From assembly GCA_038496445.1 (NCBI GenBank), contig JALMLS010000081.1:1-64000 (forward strand): 64,000 bases of DNA. Reading direction: 5' to 3'. This document shows, one piece after another, positions 57,657-64,000 of this stretch (its first letter is position 1; each line of letters starts with the position of its first letter). Under the pieces are notes generated by a model. That model saw only the letters and a list, made by a program, of their open reading frames with translations, made no database searches and had not been told where the DNA came from. The translations under genes and the position numbers were made by a program. The DNA comes from Trichosphaerium sp. ATCC 40318 (lineage: Eukaryota > Discosea > Flabellinia > Trichosidae).

Positions 57657-58583
57657 ATGGCATACACAAATAACAACAGAGGATATCCAAACAATGGATA
57701 CGGTAATAGACAAAATGCTGGAGACGGGTACAATAACAACCCCGTGAACGCTCCCCTGAACGCCACTATTCTTGGAGGATACAATAATAACGCTAACAGA
57801 GGCGGTTACAACAACAGTGGTCACAGAGGCGGCCACAGAGGCGGCCATAACGGTGGTGGATATAATAATAACAACAGAGGCGGCTACAATAACAATAGAC
57901 CCACAAACGCCTCATATGGGCGCAATAATGGCGGATACAATAACAACGCTAACAGAGGCGGTTATAACAACAACAATCACAGAGGCGGCCACAGAGGCGG
58001 GCACAACGGCGGTGGATATAATAATAACAACAATAGAGGCGGCTACAACGGAAATTACAATAACAACAGACAAATAAACGGACACAACAACAATACGCAC
58101 AGCGGTCGCATGAACAACCATAACAACTACAACAACAGAGGTAGAGGTGGAGGCAGACAACACAATGTCGGACACCGCTCACAACAGATGCATAGACGCA
58201 ATAACAACAACGGGCACTCACCTACTACCCATAATCATCATCATAACGGGCGTGGAGGACACAACTCAAGAAATAATCAGCAGCACGGTGGAAATCGAAG
58301 AAATGATAAAATTGACATTGGATCAAACTCTATTGTTATGCAATCAGAAGGACTTGTTCTTGAGTCTTTTCTAAAGAATAAGAGGATACAAGGTAGTTCA
58401 TTACATGCAAAAATTGATAATTACTGTCAGACGTACTCTGTACCGTCACATATTAGAGATTTAATGCATAAAATACGTATAAACAGAAACATTGCAGCTC
58501 ATGGTTTAGACATTGAGATAAATCAAGTTCAGTATACATCACAAGGCATAAGAAACTATCAAAAGTACTATTACGCTGTATGA
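57657..58583 (+). CDS. N/G/R-rich protein with HEPN-like C-terminus
   Basis: Start 57657 (MAYTNNNRGYPNNGYGN). Residues ~1-210 are low complexity, N, G, R, H and Y rich, with many GGY, RGG and NNN units, as in prion-like RNA-binding proteins that enter condensates. Two ~130-base tandem DNA repeats (57777-57899 and 57932-58070) build most of it. Residues ~215-307 are a folded, helical domain: IVMQSEGLVLESFLKNKRIQ, KIDNYCQTYSVPSHIRDLMH, KIRINRNIAAHGLDIE. The RNIAAH stretch fits the HEPN Rx4-6H signature and the L..IR..RN.aaHG pattern of DUF4145-type domains; this is a motif-level match only. One exon, no introns seen. Confidence 0.8.
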   Translation: MAYTNNNRGYPNNGYGNRQNAGDGYNNNPVNAPLNATILGGYNNNANRGGYNNSGHRGGHRGGHNGGGYNNNNRGGYNNNRPTNASYGRNNGGYNNNANRGGYNNNNHRGGHRGGHNGGGYNNNNNRGGYNGNYNNNRQINGHNNNTHSGRMNNHNNYNNRGRGGGRQHNVGHRSQQMHRRNNNNGHSPTTHNHHHNGRGGHNSRNNQQHGGNRRNDKIDIGSNSIVMQSEGLVLESFLKNKRIQGSSLHAKIDNYCQTYSVPSHIRDLMHKIRINRNIAAHGLDIEINQVQYTSQGIRNYQKYYYAV

Positions 58584-60131
58584 TAGCTTAACAATGAAGT
58601 ACTATTAAGAACAATGTAACATAAAAAAAATCATTTTAAATTATGTAAAAACGGAGATAGAGAATAAAAAATAGGAAAAAAAACTTTTGTCTTTCAATTA
58701 TTTTTTTTACTCACGGACAGATTACTGTGTCTACACATTAAGAAAAAGACTGGAAGTATCTAAAGCGAAATCGTGAACAGGTGTTTATTAATTTTATTTA
58801 TTTTTTATTAAATCTTGCTTCAATAGTTTGACTCAAAAATATTGTGCCAAGATTACATTAATTGATGGTATCCTAAACGGAAAAAAATTGCTCAGTGGGA
58901 GTCCAATGGACTGTTGTTATAACCGGAAGGTAGTTACATAAATGGCTGGGTAGAAGGAAAGCAGGACTTGGTATGAATATGGGCATTGAGAGAGCTAGTC
59001 ACATAAGTAAATGGTAAAACAGTCAAGCACAAACATTGGTGACAACAATGGTTCTTTATACAACTACGTTAGGTATGTGGGCGGCCAACAATATCCCAAT
59101 TAATATCTACGACTCTGATGCCACGGATGGCTCTGAGTAACAACCAGCTCCGAGACGTTAACTATAATCCACTACACTACTAAAAAGCAGCCCCAATACC
59201 ATGTCAACCACAACTACTTTGTCAGGCTGGTACATTTCTAAACAAGAAGGATAGATTTCCATGTTTTTTGACACTTTCATACCATTGCTGAGAGCAAGTG
59301 GTATTTCGATAAATACCTGCCTTATATTGACAACATATGACGCAATAACATGTATCATGTTTTTTATCCTACTTGTTCACTACTTTTTGTTGTTACAACG
59401 CTCAATTTAGACCATTTTTTTCTTACTTTATGATGATTGCCTTTTTGTATGATTTGTTTTAGGGTTTTTTTCTTGAAATAGACTCCGATCGTCAAAGAGG
59501 AATCGATACTTCATGTGAAACAATAAATTATTTTTCTCTTGCCTGTTTTGATAGTAAGGAGATTAATTGTTATCTAGTAGTATTGTATGTATCGTAATAA
59601 TGAACGTCAGACTGTTTTTAGTGTACAATGACGGACTAAACGAGAGAATGTTGAATAATAAAATATTATGCAATACAAACGACTCTATCGTATTGTTTCC
59701 ACGTAGAATAACAGTTACAGCTTTCCTTCTAGCGAGTTTTTCCGTTTTCTTCCCTGTCAAGAATTGCATAACTCATGACGCAATATTGTGTTTATAGTGT
59801 AGGTATCTTGCGGTTTTGATAACCAAACTGTCCAATACAGCATACTATCTAACTCTTTGACCTTTTTAAACGCATATTTCAATCACCTTAACTATACGTG
59901 CACTGCAAGTTCTTCGGAATTGTAGTGTACACCCGAAATGCCAGTCCGACGAACTGCTTAAATTTGGCATTTCAGGAAAATACATCATAGTGCGGGATTG
60001 CTGCTTGGTACGTATTTTCACGGCATTATACAGAAGAATATCGCCTGGCCAAAAAGTGTACTTAAGACCCAAAAAAACCAAAAACTATCTCCATAAACGT
60101 CACAGCGCCGCAGTATTGTGTATATTTTTCT
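58584..60131. other. Long gene-poor region with a possible MORN scrap
   Basis: About 1.5 kb. Around 58860-59000 the plus strand shows GSYINGWVEGKQ and, in another frame, TWYEYGH, like broken MORN_2 units. Nothing else is recognisable. The ~200 bases before 60132 are the likely promoter of the RING gene. Confidence 0.35.
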
Positions 60132-61263
60132 ATGGCGGCGCAAAATATGTGGCAAGGTGGAGAACTCGGCGATAAACCAATAAATGACCTTATTCAAGAA
60201 ATAACTTGCCCGTTCATTTGCGAAAGGGAGTTAATAACAGAACCGACGGTACTCAGCGAATGTGGTCATGTTTTTTGGTATGTAAACAAAACTTGCAATA
60301 AACGCCCTCTAATACATCTATGAAGCTATGAATGTATTTCAAAATGGGTTTTAAGCCGAAGAAGAACATGTCCGCTGTGTAGAGCGTACGTTTCGCGCTT
60401 TATATATCTTTATGCGTGTACGACATTCTTATAACCTTGTAGTAAAATACGTGAGAAAATACCGTCCAAGACAAAGAGATTGGGCAGACCAACGCCATCA
60501 AACGCATTAAAACCATCCCCACATCTTCGCAATATATTTAATCTTATCAAAAAAGTAGCACAAGGTACGCTAGTAATCAAAGGCTTTAACGCTCCAGCTC
60601 GCTTTTATGTTGCACTACTCACATTGCGCACAATTCCGAGCACTTGATCGAAATTCAACGTGTGGAATTTGATTAAAATTCTTAATACCGAAGTTACCGC
60701 TCACATACCTTATAGCACGCGCTGATGAAACGCTACTTACACCAACATTTCATAAATCACAACCACGTCATCGTACAACAAGACGAGAGGGTAGACCACA
60801 CAGGAAAGGAGCTTCTAAAGTCAACCTGGCAGCTATCTTGGAGTCTGAAGACGACTCTTCGTCATCTTCTGACTTGTATGCGTCCGAAGACGACTATATA
60901 GACGAAGAGGAAGAGGAATCTCGCGAATCTAACTCAGAACAAAGCGGAGAGGCTGTTGTAACGCGTACTTCGGCTTTACTTCTACCAAGGGTAAACTCAA
61001 GGCCAGGTCCTTCAACACAAGCTATATCTCTTCCGCATCGTGCAATGTCACCAAGTAGGTCTGATCCGACTGGTTTGAACATATCTCTAATTCACAGCCA
61101 ATCTATCCAAGCTATTCATTCTGACTGCCAATCAGAGCCACTTAGCCCTAGAGCAAGTATAATGCGGCGCGTAAATTCAGACAGTGCTGTTCCATCTCTT
61201 TCTAAAAACACGCCAAGCATGCAATTTCTAATGTTCGATACTGTAAATAATAATAAAAAATGA
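60132..61263 (+). CDS. RING-finger protein, probable E3 ubiquitin ligase
   Basis: Start 60132 gives MAAQNMWQGGELGDKPINDL. The first two exons join at HVF-CYEC to give a RING finger: TCPFICERELITEPTVLSEC, GHVFCYECISKW, TCPLCRA. The first pair is spaced CxxxC, one residue wider than usual. The third exon is basic (AKIREKIPSKTKRLGRPTP), and the fourth (~60717-61263) has ADETLLTPTFHKSQPRHRTT, an acidic serine-rich stretch (ESEDDSSSSSDLYASEDDYI) and SP-rich tail motifs (AMSPSRSDP, PLSPRASIM). Donors are GTATG, GTACG and GTACG. Probable ubiquitin ligase; partners unknown. Upstream of PP2A on the same strand. Confidence 0.82.
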
Positions 61264-61658
61264 AAACGACGACAGAGCAGGGTCGTTTTAATGATGTAAC
61301 TGGCCCGAGGGGTGCAGTAAAAATAACATTTTTTTTTTTTGTTCGGGAATGAGACAAAAAGCAATCAATTCTAGAGTAAGCAATTATGCCCGATAACTAG
61401 TGCGTTGGCGACACTTATAGTCTAAATGAAGTAAGGTTTTACTCTGGTGCTTTTATAAAGTTAAAGGACAAACAAATTGTTGGTATTCCTGCAAACATCA
61501 GTTTTATCCCGTTCACAAAGAGCGAGCGGAGGAAGCCCGAGTTACGCCTGGATTTATGCATGCAAAAACTAATTTTGTGAGTTTTATTGGCCATAAGTGC
61601 GATTTCTCCTATTGACTGCAGGGCTAAACGAGCTGCACTACAAAAAGGCGGTTAACCC
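61264..61658. other. Intergenic, PP2A promoter
   Basis: About 395 bases between the RING gene and PP2A. It contains a T/A run and no gene. Confidence 0.4.
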
Positions 61659-63608
61659 ATGGCAGACTCGGCTGTGACCAACGCCGACCTAGAAGGCTGG
61701 ATCGAAAAGCTAAGGAGATGTGAACCTCTATCAGAAGGAGAGGTCCAGCGCCTATGCGAAAAGGTACGCCACACTATTAGTCACATCAAACACTCCTTCG
61801 TCGGCATTTTCGTAGCTGAACCAGTGTTCATCGTCACAAAAACGATTCCCACAACTCCTCGTATTGCGTCGGCGTAAAATTACCTCCATTGCGACAAATT
61901 CTAATTTAGCAACTCCTACCAACCTTCTTTCTCTCTTTGCTCACCTATCAACTTAATATCGCCACCACGCTCCCTAAGAGGGCCTAAATCTATTGACGCT
62001 CCATTTACGATTTTTTGCTTTTAATTTTTTTTGTGGCTGCGTCCTTACGAAACTAAACACCTCCTCTTATATTTTGACACTCAACTAGGCTAAAGAGATC
62101 CTAAAAGACGAACCAAACGTAGTTTCGGTCAGCTGTACTATTACCGTTGTTGGTGACATTCATGGGCAATGGAACGATCTAATCGAGTTGTTTCGCATCG
62201 CCGGCGATGCACCTGACACAAACTTCCTTTTCCTTGGAGATTATGTAGATAGAGGTACGTACCTTACATATAGAAGCACAAACGATCAAAAATCAATAGC
62301 TCGCGCCTACTTTTAAGGCAATTTTTGATTTACGCCTCTAGCTTTTTTGTATGCCTTTTTCTGCCCACCGGATTTACTTTTTTAATAGGTTATTACTCCT
62401 TGGAATGCGTTAGTTTGTTGTTCTGTTTGAAAGTGCGATGGCGAGACCGAGTAACAATGCTACGAGGTAACCACGAATCAAGACAAATCACACAGGTGTA
62501 CGTACACTCTTGGCCAATATTAAATCAATTTACATGCAAATCAGCACCTGCAGAGGTGTTGAAGCAATTTTTTTTCGGTTTTTTTTTTTTTATCTATTTG
62601 CGTTTTTTTATTCTTGTTAATTGTCGCTTTAGTTATGGATTTTACGATGAGTGCTTGAGAAAATACGGAAATGCTAATGTATGGAAATACTTTACTGAAC
62701 TGTTTGACTACCTTCCAATATCCGCCTTAATTGAGAATAGAGTACGCCGAAAACATTTTCACCTTAAAAGCGCATACTTGTCCGTCGTTTGTGCCGTTTT
62801 AATGTGCTCACACGCTTCAATCGGATTCGTGCACATTGTTCATTTTAAAAAACTGCTTTTTTTTGAACGTCAATAAGCTTCGAGTACTCACCTTTTTTTG
62901 CGTAGATTTTCTGTCCACATGGTGGTCTGTCGCCTTCCATAGACACGATAGACAACATTAGAACGTTGGACAGATTCGATGAGATACCTCATGAGGGACC
63001 AATATGTGATCTTATGTGGTCCGATCCAGACGATCGGTACGTGCTTTAAAACCATTCTATACTTGAAAAATTTTTACTGATGTTCGCGTTTAGTTGTGGA
63101 TGGGGTATCTCTCCTCGTGGCGCTGGCTACACCTTCGGGCAAGATATATCCGAGCAGTGGAACCATACTAATGGGTTATTGCTTGTATTGCGCGCCCATC
63201 AGCTTGTAATGGAAGGTTACAACTGGAGCCATAGTCAAAACGTCGTCACGTTATTTAGTGCACCTAACTATTGCTACCGCTGCGGTAACCAAGCGGCAAT
63301 AATGGAAATTGATGACAATATGAAATACACCTTGTACGTCCTTCATACTACTCCAATCTTTTCACTGCTGTGATCAAATCGCGGATTATTGTGCTTTATT
63401 GATGCAATTACCGAAAGTCTATTTTGGGTTGATCTACACCCTTTTCTAGCCGATTTTTCTGGTTTTGTTTCTAAAAATATCCAAATTCTTTTTTTTTTAC
63501 TTTTGACGTTCGTGTTGCTTACTTTTGTTTGATAGCCTTCAATTCAATCCTGCGCCAAGAAAAGGGCAACCAAACGTCACTCGAAAAACACCGGATTACT
63601 TCCTTTAA
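61659..63608 (+). CDS. PP2AC: Protein phosphatase 2A catalytic subunit
   Basis: Serine/threonine phosphatase, catalytic subunit of the PP2A trimer, in cytosol and nucleus. Seven exons; all six introns start GTACG. Start [20 protein letters not shown]. Motifs in order: VVGDIHGQW (GDxHG), [10 protein letters not shown] (GDxVDRG), [15 protein letters not shown] (GNHE), [72 protein letters not shown]. The end TPDYFL is the carboxyl-methylated PP2A tail and separates it from PP4 and PP6. Small oddities: FCPHGG for the usual FCLHGG, and DDRCGWG for DDRGGWG. Complete and surely functional. Confidence 0.95.
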
Positions 63609-64000
63609 TTTTACTACTGAGCATACGCACTGTTTGTTGATTGCGTGTCAGGCCTGTTATGTTAGTCCTGTTATATTGTACCTTTATGATAATAAATTCT
63701 GGTCATCACCTCCTCGCCTCAATTATTGCTTTTGGTACCACACTACAATGCATTGTGCAAACTAGTTTATTAAAAGTGATAGACGCAACCACCTTTCTTT
63801 TTATTGTACAAGGCGACGTTTACTAGCAAGTGCCGCGATTTAGGTAGTGCCTTGACGTTTCTTGGCTTATGGCAAGTGATTTAACGTGGTCACGATCGAT
63901 CAATTTGACCTTTTGTGAGGTTCGTTTTGATATTGATGTCTTCTTGAATTCTAGTTGTATCGAGAGCAAAGCTAGGGTTCAAAACTGTAGATACTAAGAA
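63609..64000. other. 3' flank, no gene seen
   Basis: About 390 bases after PP2A. Stop-rich short frames only; no feature is supported. Confidence 0.4.

Noticed and set aside
57772-58221. Threonine-, valine- and cysteine-rich frames overlapping the N/G/R-rich gene on both strands
   Set aside because: Composition artefacts of the AAC/GGC repeat; only the frame from 57657 has a folded end and a plausible start.
1-64000. The whole window as a giant-virus genome segment, because of F-box/MORN and LRR genes
   Set aside because: Most genes are split by many short introns, and PP2A and a LINE remnant are present. This is a eukaryotic nuclear locus; a viral origin is possible only for single families.

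Overview
This window is nuclear DNA from an intron-rich microbial eukaryote. The clearest sign is a complete catalytic subunit of protein phosphatase 2A at 61659-63608, split by six short introns. Most other genes also have GT-AG introns of roughly 40-200 bases. The sequence is AT-rich. A linker of the type SPTEAPTDAP, common in secreted proteins of diatoms and other stramenopiles, hints at an alga or related protist, but I cannot fix the lineage. No prokaryotic operons, RNA genes or CRISPR arrays were seen.

Layout. From 0 to 2 kb lies a coiled-coil protein with a tail of SPY repeats. From 2.8 to 38.7 kb is a rapidly evolving accessory region in which two families alternate: six paralogous nine-exon glycosyltransferase family 8 genes (glycogenin-like, type II membrane proteins), and F-box genes with different C-terminal partners (leucine-rich repeats, MORN_2-type repeats, a SNF2 helicase domain, or unknown domains). 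This part is full of recent duplications: a ~2.2 kb inverted duplication carrying two head-to-head GT8 genes, nested direct repeats built from F-box gene pieces, a tandem pair of F-box genes in which one copy has a frameshift, LRR remnants, a truncated LINE and a MITE-like element inside an intron. From 39 to 57.5 kb the genes turn to the cell surface and secretion: two tandem propeller-like secreted proteins followed by a decaying SdrD_B-like repeat tract, three further signal-peptide proteins, one more F-box/LRR gene, a pentameric ligand-gated ion channel, and a secreted protein with a GDPHF (vWF-D-like) domain. From 57.6 kb onward are an N/G/R-rich RNA-binding-like protein with a HEPN-like end, a RING-finger protein and PP2A.

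How the genes may work together (inference): F-box proteins are substrate receptors of SCF ubiquitin ligases, so the eleven F-box loci look like a fast-diversifying set of substrate adaptors. The GT8 cluster probably acts in the secretory pathway on glycans, and the secreted or surface proteins and the channel suggest an environment-facing gene set. The last block (57.6-64 kb) looks like a more ordinary chromosomal context.

Two sequence habits run through the window. The palindrome CACGTG occurs more than 60 times by my reading but not in the last ~6.7 kb, and many introns begin with GTACG rather than GTAAG. Exon borders below were placed by eye from reading frame, paralog comparison and GT/AG sites; gene ends are firmer than internal borders.
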